Source: an uncultured Bacilli bacterium (GTDB lineage: Bacteria; Bacillota_I; Bacilli_A; RF39; UBA660). Taken from it: a stretch of DNA of 39,510 nucleotides. Shown one piece after another: positions 1 through 7,619 of this stretch (its first letter is position 1; each line of letters begins with the position of its first letter). The stretch is taken from contig CAKOJJ010000011.1 in the NCBI GenBank assembly GCA_934089275.1, forward strand, positions 1-39,510. Direction: 5' to 3'. The notes under the pieces are model-generated. The model was not told the origin of the DNA and did no database searches. It was given only the letters and a program-made list of their open reading frames with translations. A program made the position numbers and the translations under genes.

Positions 1-26
1 CGAAGTGAAAGGAATGTAAGGTTACG

Positions 27-110
27 ATGAAAAAAGATAATCATATAAGATTACTTTACTTAATCGTTTTTATATTGTTGATGGTAATTTTAAAATTATT
101 ATATCAATAA
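27..110 (+). CDS. 27-aa hydrophobic peptide, type I toxin-like (copy 1)
   Basis: A 27-codon frame begins MKKDNHIRLLYLIV and ends in an uninterrupted hydrophobic run with a single late Lys (ILKLLYQ). It has a charged N-terminus and one membrane span, the usual shape of type I toxins or of small membrane peptides. A GGAATGTAAGG stretch upstream could serve as ribosome binding site. The second copy at 10174 has the same length and differs in only 6 residues (V14G, M19V, V20I, Y26W and Q27P among them), mostly conservative, which supports real coding. It ends just before the hairpin of an opposing RNA. The function is inferred from architecture; no family is recognised, and the 5' part of the element lies outside the window. 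Confidence 0.55.
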   Translation: MKKDNHIRLLYLIVFILLMVILKLLYQ

Positions 111-195
111 AAAAAGCATCTTTATTCTACTGAATAAGGATGCACGCTACAATTGTGGTAAGCATCAGCCTCAAAAGAAACTTTTGCTTCTCACT
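108..195 (-). ncRNA. Candidate antisense/small RNA opposing the peptide gene (copy 1)
   Basis: On the minus strand a promoter (TTGAAA, 17 bases, TATATT; positions 230-202) should start an RNA near 195. It would run into a hairpin at 143-116 (12-base arms, loop AGTA) followed by a U-rich tract at 115-108, a plausible intrinsic terminator. The RNA would be about 85-90 nt and would end against the 3' end of the peptide gene, complementary to its 3' UTR. The same elements are kept at 10256-10344. The transcript itself is a prediction. Confidence 0.55.
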
Positions 196-201
196 AAATA
201 A

Positions 202-230
202 AATATAACATTTTTTAAAAATGTTTTCAA
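202..230 (-). promoter_or_regulatory. Sigma-A promoter for the small RNA (copy 1)
   Basis: Minus-strand -35 TTGAAA (230-225), 17-base spacer and -10 TATATT (207-202). The spacer is an A/T palindrome (ACATTTTTTAAAAATGT). Both boxes and the spacing are conserved in copy 2 although the A/T runs inside the spacer differ in length, suggesting selection on spacing. Confidence 0.65.
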
Positions 231-240
231 TATATAAGGT

Positions 241-309
241 AATAATATGCTTATAGTAGCAATATTACTAATGAAGATGGAACAAGTACAAATCCATATG
301 TAGTTTTAT
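241..309 (+). pseudogene. Remnant of a secreted surface-protein gene
   Basis: Positions 247-273 repeat the start of the signal-anchor coding region of the genes at 10477 and 27015 (MLIVAILL). The match then breaks into unrelated sequence that, in another frame, reads NEDGTSTNPYVVL followed by TAA, which looks like the tail of a different exported protein. The promoter, the dyad and nearly the whole body are missing. I read it as a large internal deletion joining the two ends of a former surface-protein gene. It lies directly after the peptide/small-RNA element, as the intact gene does at 10477. Confidence 0.55.
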
Positions 310-338
310 AATATAAAAAATATAATTAATTATTAAAG

Positions 339-370
339 TGAATTAAAGATAATTTAATTCATTTTTTTTT
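339..370 (+). terminator. Intrinsic terminator upstream of trpS
   Basis: Stem TGAATTAAA / TTTAATTCA with loop GATAA, followed by nine T. It closes the remnant locus and isolates trpS. Confidence 0.8.
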
Positions 371-408
371 GAAAATTTTAATTAAATAAAGACTTTTTGT
401 TAGAAATT

Positions 409-417
409 TGATACAAT
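409..417 (+). promoter_or_regulatory. Extended -10 promoter of trpS
   Basis: TTTGATACAAT supplies a TGn extension directly before the -10 TACAAT. No good -35 is visible at 17 bases. The start would be near 424, about 19 bases before the ATG. Confidence 0.5.
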
Positions 418-442
418 TTTTATAGATTTGAAGGTGTTAAAT

Positions 443-1528
443 ATGGATAAAATTATATTAACTGGAGATAGACCTACTGGTAGACTTCATATTGGTCATT
501 ATGTTGGCTCTTTGAAAAGAAGAGTTGAACTTATGAATGAAGGCGATTATGATGAGTTTTATATTGAGATTGCAGATGCTCAAGCCTTAACTGATAACTA
601 TGATAATCCAGCTAAAATTAGGGAAAATGTTCTCGAAGTTGCGATTGATTATTTATCTTGTGGAATTGATCCAAACAAAGTAACAATATTTATTCAATCT
701 GGAATACCAGCATTATGTGAACTTACATTTTACTATATGAATTTAGTAACTTTAACAAGATTGGAAAGAAATCCGACTGTTAAAAGTGAAATCAAAATGC
801 GTAAATTTGAAAGTATTCCAACGGGGTTCTTAACATATCCGATAAGTCAAGCTGCTGATATAACTGGATTTGATGCAACAATTATACCTGTTGGAGATGA
901 TCAACTTCCAATGATTGAACAAACTAGAGAAATTGTAAGAAGTTTTAATTCTATTTATGGAAAAACTTTGTATGAACCAAGTGCTGTTTTACCAGAAAAT
1001 GAAACTTGTAATAGACTTCCAGGTATAGATGGTAAAGCAAAGATGAGTAAAAGTTTAGGTAATGCAATTTATATTTCAGATACACCTGAGGTTATTAAAG
1101 AAAAAGTAATGAAGATGTATACTGATCCAAATCATATAAATATAAGTGACCCAGGAAAAGTTGAAGGAAATATGGTATTTACTTATTTGGATGCTTTTGT
1201 TAAAGATGATGATTTCTTAGAATATGCTCCTGAATATAAAAACTTAGATGAAATGAAAGATCATTATAGACGTGGAGGTTTAGGAGATGTTAAGATTAAA
1301 AAATTCTTAATAAGTGTTTTAAATCGTGAATTTGCTCCTATAAGAGAAAGACGTGCTTATTTTGAAAATCACATTGAAGAAGTAATTGAAATATTGAAAA
1401 AAGGTACTGAAAAAGCTAAAAATGATGCTGATAAAGTTTTAACTAGAGTAAAGAAATCTATGGGAATTAATTATTTTGATGATGACACTTTTATTGATAT
1501 TTATAAAGATAAATATAATAAAGAATAA
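443..1528 (+). CDS. trpS: Tryptophanyl-tRNA synthetase
   Basis: Class I aminoacyl-tRNA synthetase that charges tRNA-Trp in the cytoplasm. At 361 residues it has normal length for the family. The HIGH signature is at residues 16-19 (GRLHIGHYVGSL) and a KMSKS loop appears as AKMSKSLGN near residue 200; ADAQALTDN and PISQAADI are typical TrpRS segments. I chose ATG 443, preceded by GAAGGTG at 430-436; an in-frame TTG at 428 lies inside this ribosome binding site and is unlikely. It has its own extended -10 promoter, no T-box, and a small membrane-anchored protein follows 11 bases downstream. Confidence 0.97.
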   Translation: MDKIILTGDRPTGRLHIGHYVGSLKRRVELMNEGDYDEFYIEIADAQALTDNYDNPAKIRENVLEVAIDYLSCGIDPNKVTIFIQSGIPALCELTFYYMNLVTLTRLERNPTVKSEIKMRKFESIPTGFLTYPISQAADITGFDATIIPVGDDQLPMIEQTREIVRSFNSIYGKTLYEPSAVLPENETCNRLPGIDGKAKMSKSLGNAIYISDTPEVIKEKVMKMYTDPNHINISDPGKVEGNMVFTYLDAFVKDDDFLEYAPEYKNLDEMKDHYRRGGLGDVKIKKFLISVLNREFAPIRERRAYFENHIEEVIEILKKGTEKAKNDADKVLTRVKKSMGINYFDDDTFIDIYKDKYNKE

Positions 1529-1539
1529 GATGGGATTAT

Positions 1540-2037
1540 ATGAAAAAAAATATTAGTTATGTTTTGATGATTGTCGTTATTGTGGTGTGTTTAAGTATTG
1601 GCCTTTTAATGTTTAATGTTAAAAGTTCTAAAGATAAAGAGAATAAAACAAGGACAACAACCACTAAAATAGTCATTGAGGAAAATCTAAAAAAGGATAA
1701 AATTATTGTAGATGGTAATGAGGAAGAAATCACTTTAAAAACTTATGTCGCTTATGATATTTTTAAAATAGATATTGATGTTAATAATTTTGAAATGACA
1801 AAAATGAGTAATAATACTTATTTTCTAAAAGATTTAAATGATGAAAATATTTATTTGAAATTTGAAATGATTGATGAAGAAACCTTCAATCGAGAAAATA
1901 TTTCTAATAATGTAAATTATACTTATTTACATGGTGATAAAATATATTTAAAGGTAACTAAAAATATAGATGAAAGCATCAGTGATGGTATCCTTAAAAG
2001 AATGGATTATATGTTAGCTACATTATACATCAGTTAA
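1540..2037 (+). CDS. Membrane-anchored protein of unknown function
   Basis: 165 residues. The N-terminus (KKNISYVLMIVVIVVCLSIG) is an uncleaved anchor or signal peptide, followed by a Thr-rich linker (TRTTTTK) and an acidic, beta-rich extracellular part of about 125 residues. No family is recognised. It lies 11 bases after trpS and before a clear terminator, so it is probably cotranscribed with trpS. Anchor plus Thr linker plus small domain is a pattern repeated in other proteins of this window. Confidence 0.8.
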   Translation: MKKNISYVLMIVVIVVCLSIGLLMFNVKSSKDKENKTRTTTTKIVIEENLKKDKIIVDGNEEEITLKTYVAYDIFKIDIDVNNFEMTKMSNNTYFLKDLNDENIYLKFEMIDEETFNRENISNNVNYTYLHGDKIYLKVTKNIDESISDGILKRMDYMLATLYIS

Positions 2038-2046
2038 AATGTGTTT

Positions 2047-2069
2047 GGAGTGAATAATCACTCCTTTTA
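2047..2069 (+). terminator. Intrinsic terminator after the trpS unit
   Basis: Stem GGAGTGA / TCACTCC with loop ATAA, followed by TTTTAT. Confidence 0.8.
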
Positions 2070-2072
2070 TAA

Positions 2073-2101
2073 TTGCATTTTTTACATTATTTCGGTATAA
2101 T
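2073..2101 (+). promoter_or_regulatory. Promoter of gltX
   Basis: TTGCAT (2073-2078), 17-base spacer, TATAAT (2096-2101). It starts immediately after the terminator stem. Transcription would begin near 2108, just ahead of the AGAGGTGG binding site. Confidence 0.75.
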
Positions 2102-2123
2102 TTTTTATGAAGAGGTGGAATTT

Positions 2124-3767
2124 ATGAGTAATAAAGAACTTGCAGATTTAATATTTCCAAATATAGATAAAACTATTGAAGATTATGACAAAATGTATCC
2201 TGAAAGAAACTTAAAAGAAGGAACTTTAGTTACAAGATTTGCTCCAAGTCCAACTGGATTTGTACATATTGGTAATTTGTTTCAAGCTTTAACAGATTAT
2301 TTTTTAGCTAAAAATAGTGGTGGAGTATTCTATTTAAGAAATGAAGATACTGATACTAAAAGAGAAGTTACGGATGCTGTTGATAAAATAATGGAATGTC
2401 TAGATTATATTGGACTTAATCCTGATGAATATGAATATAAGGGTGAAATTCATGGTAATTATGGACCTTATGTTCAAAGTGAAAGAAAAGAAATATATCA
2501 TGCATTTATTAAACATTTAATTGAAATTGGAAGAGCATATCCTTGCTTTTGCTCTGCTGAAGAATTAGATTTAATGAGAAAAAAACAAGAAGCAAAGAAA
2601 GCTCAACCAGGTTATTATGGAGCATGGGCTAAATGTAGAGATTTAACGAATGAAGAAAGAGCTGAAAGAATTAAAAATGGTGAATCTTATGTTATTCGTT
2701 TTAGAAGTGAAGGAAATCCAAATAGAAAAGTCGAATTTAATGATCCAGTTACAGGAATTATTGAATTCCCAGAAAACAATAATGATATGGTAATTATGAA
2801 GTCAGGTGATTTACTTCCAACGTATCATTTTGCTCATGTTGTTGATGATCATTTAATGCATACAACAACAGTTGTAAGAGGACAAGAATGGCTTCCAAGT
2901 GTACCATTACATATTGAAATGTTTGATGCTTTTGGCTTTGAAAAACCAAGTTATATCCATAATGCTTTACTTTTAAAACAAGATGGAAATATCAAAAGAA
3001 AAATAAGTAAAAGAAAAGATCCAGAAGCTTTAATGAGTTATTATAGTGAAAAAGGATATCCAGCTTCAGCTATAATTGAATCTTTAATGACAATATTAAA
3101 TAGTAATTATGAAGAGTGGAGAGATAATCATCCAGATGCATCATTTTTAGAGTTTGATTTTGATCCAAAGAAAGTTGGAACAAGTGGAGCTTTATATGAT
3201 TTAGAAAAACTTGATAATATATCTAAAAATATAATTTCAAAGATGAGTGCAACTGACTTATTTGAACGTCTTTTAAAATATACAGAAGAGTATGATGTTG
3301 AATTCAATAAACTTTTGAACGAAAACAAAGATTATACGATTAGTATTTTAAATATAGAAAGAGAAATAGAAAAACCTAGAAAAGATTATGCATGTTTAAG
3401 CGATATTAAACCAAATATTTATTATATGTTCCCTGAATTATTTAAAGCAGAAAATTATGAATGGGGACGTGTTACTAAAATAGATGAAATCAAAAATATT
3501 GTTAATACTTATATAGATAAATATTATGATGCAACTGACGATAAAGATACTTGGTTCAATAAAATTAAAGAACTAACTGATGAATTAGGTTATACATCAA
3601 ATATGAAAGATTATAAAAAGAATCCGGATATGTATAAAGGAAATGTTGCTGATATTTCAACAGTTATAAGAGTTTGTTTAACTACAAAATCTCGTACTCC
3701 TGATTTATATGATATTATGCGTATTTTAGGTATAGATGAAATCAGAAGAAGGATAAATTTATTATAG
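2124..3767 (+). CDS. gltX: Glutamyl-tRNA synthetase
   Basis: Class I synthetase charging tRNA-Glu. The N-terminal RFAPSPTGFVHIGN block carries the HIGH-type motif, and KRKISKRKDPEAL is the KMSKS-type loop of GluRS. FCSAEELDLMRKKQ and VVRGQEWLPS are also characteristic. The 547 residues are somewhat longer than the common 480-500, the extra length lying in the C-terminal anticodon-binding half. Start ATG 2124 follows AGAGGTGG; an upstream in-frame start at 2073 overlaps the promoter and is rejected. The next gene begins 9 bases later, so the two are probably cotranscribed. Confidence 0.95.
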   Translation: MSNKELADLIFPNIDKTIEDYDKMYPERNLKEGTLVTRFAPSPTGFVHIGNLFQALTDYFLAKNSGGVFYLRNEDTDTKREVTDAVDKIMECLDYIGLNPDEYEYKGEIHGNYGPYVQSERKEIYHAFIKHLIEIGRAYPCFCSAEELDLMRKKQEAKKAQPGYYGAWAKCRDLTNEERAERIKNGESYVIRFRSEGNPNRKVEFNDPVTGIIEFPENNNDMVIMKSGDLLPTYHFAHVVDDHLMHTTTVVRGQEWLPSVPLHIEMFDAFGFEKPSYIHNALLLKQDGNIKRKISKRKDPEALMSYYSEKGYPASAIIESLMTILNSNYEEWRDNHPDASFLEFDFDPKKVGTSGALYDLEKLDNISKNIISKMSATDLFERLLKYTEEYDVEFNKLLNENKDYTISILNIEREIEKPRKDYACLSDIKPNIYYMFPELFKAENYEWGRVTKIDEIKNIVNTYIDKYYDATDDKDTWFNKIKELTDELGYTSNMKDYKKNPDMYKGNVADISTVIRVCLTTKSRTPDLYDIMRILGIDEIRRRINLL

Positions 3768-3776
3768 GAGACTGTT

Positions 3777-4145
3777 ATGGATAAAAAGAGGATACTTACA
3801 ATTGTTATAGTTATTTTATTAGTGATAGTTTCTCTTCTTTTCTTTTTGAAAGTTGGTAAGAAAACTATTAATAAAAGTTTTTATGAACTTGATTTAGATG
3901 CTGATTATGCTAATAGCTTAATGTGGACATATACATTTTCTAAAGATAATATTATTGAAGTTAGAAATTCAGAATATATAGAAAAAGATAATGGTAAAGG
4001 TGTTCAACATTATGAATTTATTGGAATAGATAAAGGAAGTGTCGTTGTAACTTTTAAATATCAAAAAGAAGGTTCAAATGAAGTTTTGGACACTAAAAAG
4101 ATAACTTTAGTAGTGGATAAAAATTTAAATATAAGAAAAAAATAA
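3777..4145 (+). CDS. Anchored protein with a chagasin-like (I42 inhibitor-type) domain
   Basis: 122 residues: a Lys/Arg-rich start and a long hydrophobic anchor (residues 6-25), then about 95 residues. The pattern NSLMWTYTFSKDNII ... GVQHYEFIGIDKGSVVVTFKY resembles the chagasin/I42 cysteine-protease-inhibitor fold, in which a loop before a Trp, a central loop and Gly-rich strands recur. The canonical NPTTGY loop is not obvious (ADYANSLMW stands in its place), so the assignment is tentative. AGGAG lies 7 bases before the ATG. It follows gltX and ends at a terminator. Confidence 0.7.
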   Translation: MDKKRILTIVIVILLVIVSLLFFLKVGKKTINKSFYELDLDADYANSLMWTYTFSKDNIIEVRNSEYIEKDNGKGVQHYEFIGIDKGSVVVTFKYQKEGSNEVLDTKKITLVVDKNLNIRKK

Positions 4146-4165
4146 TCTAAAATTTATATTGAAGA

Positions 4166-4195
4166 CTTAGCTATTTAATTAGTTAAGTTTTTATT
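4166..4195 (+). terminator. Intrinsic terminator after the gltX unit
   Basis: Stem CTTAGCT / AGTTAAG (one G-T pair), loop ATTTAATT, then TTTTTATTTT. Confidence 0.65.
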
Positions 4196-4235
4196 TTGAA
4201 TAAAATAAAGAAATTATCCTCATTATAAATGTGAG

Positions 4236-5018
4236 GTGAGAAATATAAAAAACAAGGTAGAAATAAATGGAATAAACACGAATGATTTAAAAGTATTAAG
4301 TAAAGAAGAAATGGATGCACTATTTAAGAAGTTTAAAGAAGGAGATACACATGCTAAAGAGGAAATAGCGAATGGTAATCTACGTTTGGTTCTTTCGATA
4401 ATAAAAAAATATAACAATGGCAAAAATGATATGAATGATTTATTTCAAATTGGATGTGTTGGTCTTATGAAAGCAATTGAAAATTTTGATCCATCATTTA
4501 ACTGCCTTTTTTCAACATATGCAGTTCCTTTAATTTTAGGTGAAGTTAAAAGATATATAAGAGATTCTAATACTATAAGAGTTACTAGAAGTATCAGAGA
4601 TCTTGCTTATAAAATTATGAAATATAAAGATTTATATCAAAGTATTCATGGTGTAGAACCCAAAAATGAAGATATTCTAATGGAACTTGGTATAACAGAA
4701 TATGAACTTAAAGAAGCCTATGATTCCCTAAGAGAACCAATGAGTATATATGATCCAATCTATAATGATGGAGGAGATACAATTTATTTACTTGACCAGT
4801 TAAAAGATGAAAGATATGAAAGTATTGATAAAGATTTAATTATATCTTTAAATCGTGCTTTAAAATATATTAAGGCACGTGAAAAAAGTATTCTTATAAG
4901 TAGATATATTATTGGAAAAACTCAAATGGAATTGGCTGCTGAATTAGGAGTAAGTCAAGCTCAAATATCAAGGATTGAAAAAAACGCTATAAATAATGTG
5001 AAAAAATACATTAAATAA
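4236..5018 (+). CDS. sigG: Sporulation sigma factor SigG
   Basis: Late forespore RNA polymerase sigma factor, 260 residues, the family's normal size. The N-terminal NKVEINGINT matches the conserved N-terminal peptide of sigma-G. Region 2 covers about residues 47-120 (NGNLRLVLSIIKKYNN, DLFQIGCVGLMKAI, FSTYAVPLILGEVKRYIRD). Region 3 includes EPMSIYDPIYNDGGDTIYLLDQ, and the region 4 helix-turn-helix is GKTQMELAAELGVSQAQISR. The start appears to be GTG at 4236, because no ATG allows the conserved N-terminus. The binding site is weak, which may limit translation. No sigma-F type promoter was recognised upstream. Its presence shows that the organism carries at least part of the sporulation programme. 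Confidence 0.92.
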   Translation: MRNIKNKVEINGINTNDLKVLSKEEMDALFKKFKEGDTHAKEEIANGNLRLVLSIIKKYNNGKNDMNDLFQIGCVGLMKAIENFDPSFNCLFSTYAVPLILGEVKRYIRDSNTIRVTRSIRDLAYKIMKYKDLYQSIHGVEPKNEDILMELGITEYELKEAYDSLREPMSIYDPIYNDGGDTIYLLDQLKDERYESIDKDLIISLNRALKYIKAREKSILISRYIIGKTQMELAAELGVSQAQISRIEKNAINNVKKYIK

Positions 5019-5046
5019 TGTATAATAATTTCAAGTGAGGTAAATT

Positions 5047-6303
5047 ATGAAGTTTTTGAATTTTAAAAATGATTATACATTAATAAAAACAGACAAAATA
5101 GATACAGTTGTATTTACATTTGTTTTTCCCATTAAATATGTTAAAGGTGAAGAATATTACATTAGAATACTTAATAATCTAATAACACAAACAAGTGAAA
5201 ATTATCCAAATAATGTTGATTATAATAAGGCAAGAATCAAAAATGGAGTAGTTGATAATAATTTGAGTTCATTGTCTTTTGGAACAACTCGTTTTGTGAA
5301 ATACTTTTTTGAAATACCAAGAGAAAATTTAATTAAAGATTATAATATTGAAGAAGCTTTTTCTTTTGCAATAGATTCTTTAATGAAACCATTTATTAAG
5401 AATAAAAAATTTGATCAAAATCAATTTGAATATGAAAAGAATTATTTAATTAGATCATATATCATGAATGATGAAAATATTGATTCTTCTAATGATAAAA
5501 AATTATGGGATATAGTTGATAAAGATGAGATAACTAGATTATCAAGTGAACATCATAGACAAGCTTTAGAAAACTTAAATAATGAAAGATTATATGAAAT
5601 ATATTTAGAATATATTCATAATAATAAACCGTTTATTTATGTTTATGGAGATATTGATAAGAAAACATTAGATAGATTATTTGAGAAGTATTATCCATTA
5701 AGTAAAAAAGAGATAAAAGTTGAAAAAAATTATGTTAGATTGTTACCTCCGGTAGACGAAAAAAATATTGTAATACAAACTAAGTTTAATCAAACTGAAC
5801 TTGTTATGGTATATCAAGTAGATGTTACAGAAGATAATTATTATAGGCTACATCAATTTAGAGATTTCTTATCTTCAAAGGAAAACAACTTAATATTTAA
5901 AACTTTAAGAAACGAACATAATTTAGTTTATCATGTAGAAGTTAATACTAAAGCAAGATCAGGAATATTATTTGTTGATGCATTGATACAAGATAAGAAT
6001 ATTGAAGAAGCTATTAAATTAGTTAATGAAATATTTGCTAGTTTAAAAGATAAAAAAGTATTAACTGAGTGTTTACGAAAAGCGAAAAAATATATCAAAT
6101 ATGATTTATTAGTTGAACAAGATAATCCATTTAAAGATATAAATAATAAAATCGATGAAGATTTGGAGTTATATGAATTAGAGAAAATGGTTAAAATATA
6201 CGATCAAACAACAGTTGATGATATGCTTGAATTTATTCAAAATATAAAACATACAAGTACGATTATATTTAGAGGTGTGGGAAATGATAAAAACAACGAT
6301 TAA
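5047..6303 (+). CDS. M16-family peptidase-like protein YfmF (inactive partner)
   Basis: 418 residues of M16C fold without an HxxEH zinc motif, so it is the presumed catalytically inactive half of a heterodimer. It overlaps the active partner by 20 bases, the arrangement of the Bacillus yfmF/yfmH-type (ymfF/ymfH) pair, which is associated with maturation of the 5-aminopentanol modification on elongation factor EF-P. Segments such as YDLLVEQDNPFKDI are typical. Start ATG 5047 follows AGTGAGG. No efp gene is in the window, so the link to EF-P rests on family knowledge. Confidence 0.85.
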   Translation: MKFLNFKNDYTLIKTDKIDTVVFTFVFPIKYVKGEEYYIRILNNLITQTSENYPNNVDYNKARIKNGVVDNNLSSLSFGTTRFVKYFFEIPRENLIKDYNIEEAFSFAIDSLMKPFIKNKKFDQNQFEYEKNYLIRSYIMNDENIDSSNDKKLWDIVDKDEITRLSSEHHRQALENLNNERLYEIYLEYIHNNKPFIYVYGDIDKKTLDRLFEKYYPLSKKEIKVEKNYVRLLPPVDEKNIVIQTKFNQTELVMVYQVDVTEDNYYRLHQFRDFLSSKENNLIFKTLRNEHNLVYHVEVNTKARSGILFVDALIQDKNIEEAIKLVNEIFASLKDKKVLTECLRKAKKYIKYDLLVEQDNPFKDINNKIDEDLELYELEKMVKIYDQTTVDDMLEFIQNIKHTSTIIFRGVGNDKNND

Positions 6304-7531
6304 AAAACTAGAAAATGGACTTACAATGGTTTTAGTTGAAGATAAGAGTAAAAATCAAACCTCAGCTGTATTGACTGTTAAATATGGAACTAAAGTAAAT
6401 CATGTTCAAGTTGGTGATGAAATTATTGAAATTAAGCCAGGTCTTGCACATTTATTAGAACATACTTTAATAGAAAATAGTATTTTTGGAAATGTTGCCG
6501 TTTATTTTAATGATAATTATGTTAGTTATAACGGATATACTTCTTCAAGAATTACTTATTTTCCAATAAAAACTATAAAGGATTTTAAAAAGCATTTAAA
6601 AGTGTTATTAGATTATTTAAATATTATTGACTTTAGTGAAGAAAAATTGGAAGAAATAAAAAAACCAGTTGTAGATGAAATAATTAGAAGCAAAGATAGA
6701 AAATATTATAAATATAATGAAACAGTTTCTCTACTTGTTAATAATAAAACAAAATTTGTAGGAAATTTAGGAGAAACTGATGAAGTTTTAAAAATAAGTG
6801 TAGAGGAATTAAAAAGGGTTCATGAACTTATGTATCAACCAAGTAATCAAATACTTTCTATAAGTGGAAACTTCGATACTGATGATATTATAAAATATGT
6901 TGAAAGTCTATATGACGGGTATAATATACCTGTTAGGGATTATAAAGTTTTAGATGAAGATGATACTTGTGATTATGAACAAAACGAAGTTGTTGTAGAT
7001 GATAAGTATGATCCAATTTGTTCATTAGAATATAAAATAGATTTAAGTAGTTTTACAGATGAAGAGCGATTGAAACTTGATTATTATATTTCATATTTTT
7101 TAATACATAATTTCTCTGATAATTCTAAAGCTTATAAAAAAGTTAAAGATGAACATCTTTCAGATTTTTCATTTGGTTATTTAAGTTCTTTTATCTCTGA
7201 TAAAGTGTTGAATGTTAGAGTTATATTAAACACTAATGAACATGATAAAGTTAGAGATATTATTAAAGATGTATTTGATAATAGATATATGGATGAAGAA
7301 TTATTTGAATTATGGAAGAGAGAAAGATTAATTGATATGATTAAAAGAGAAAAGAATCATAATTCAATTAGAAAAAGCCTTGTTGATAACATATTGAGTT
7401 TTAATATATATTACAACGAAGGAATAGAATTTATTGAAAGTATGAGTTTTGAAGAAATGAAAAACTTGATTGAAAGAATGGATTTCAGCAATTATTTATA
7501 CGTAAAAGAATTTAAAGATGTAAAGGAATAG
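6284..7531 (+). CDS. M16-family zinc peptidase YfmH (active partner)
   Basis: 415 residues. The inverted zinc motif HLLEH is present at residues 56-60 within KPGLAHLLEHTL, with a downstream Glu-rich helix (EEIKKPVVDEIIRSKD) to supply the third ligand; ILSISGNFD is the usual M16 strand. Start ATG 6284 follows AGAGGTGTGG; the GTG at 6275 belongs to that binding site. The gene overlaps its partner by 20 bases, implying translational coupling. By family it is the EF-P modification-associated peptidase. Confidence 0.9.
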   Translation: MIKTTIKKLENGLTMVLVEDKSKNQTSAVLTVKYGTKVNHVQVGDEIIEIKPGLAHLLEHTLIENSIFGNVAVYFNDNYVSYNGYTSSRITYFPIKTIKDFKKHLKVLLDYLNIIDFSEEKLEEIKKPVVDEIIRSKDRKYYKYNETVSLLVNNKTKFVGNLGETDEVLKISVEELKRVHELMYQPSNQILSISGNFDTDDIIKYVESLYDGYNIPVRDYKVLDEDDTCDYEQNEVVVDDKYDPICSLEYKIDLSSFTDEERLKLDYYISYFLIHNFSDNSKAYKKVKDEHLSDFSFGYLSSFISDKVLNVRVILNTNEHDKVRDIIKDVFDNRYMDEELFELWKRERLIDMIKREKNHNSIRKSLVDNILSFNIYYNEGIEFIESMSFEEMKNLIERMDFSNYLYVKEFKDVKE

Positions 7532-7560
7532 ACAAATAATATTCTTAAAAACTTATCTTA

Positions 7561-7569
7561 TGATATAAT
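7561..7569 (+). promoter_or_regulatory. Extended -10 promoter of the SPFH gene
   Basis: TGATATAAT gives a TGn-extended perfect -10. The same TGATATAAT string occurs before the genes at 13435 and 35324, so it is a recurrent promoter type here. Confidence 0.6.
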
Positions 7570-7619
7570 AAGCTTATAGGGAATAAGATGTACTCTAAAA
7601 AATAGAAAGAAGTGAATTT

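Larger units (their letters stand above)
1..230 (+). repeat. Dispersed repeat, copy 1 of peptide/small-RNA element
   Basis: About 200 bases (27-230) match 10174-10379 at roughly 90% by eye, including the peptide gene, the hairpin, and the CAAAAG-AAA-CTTTTG stem of the opposing RNA. The left end is cut by the window edge. Only positions 1-26 precede the peptide and they do not clearly match copy 2. Confidence 0.75.
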
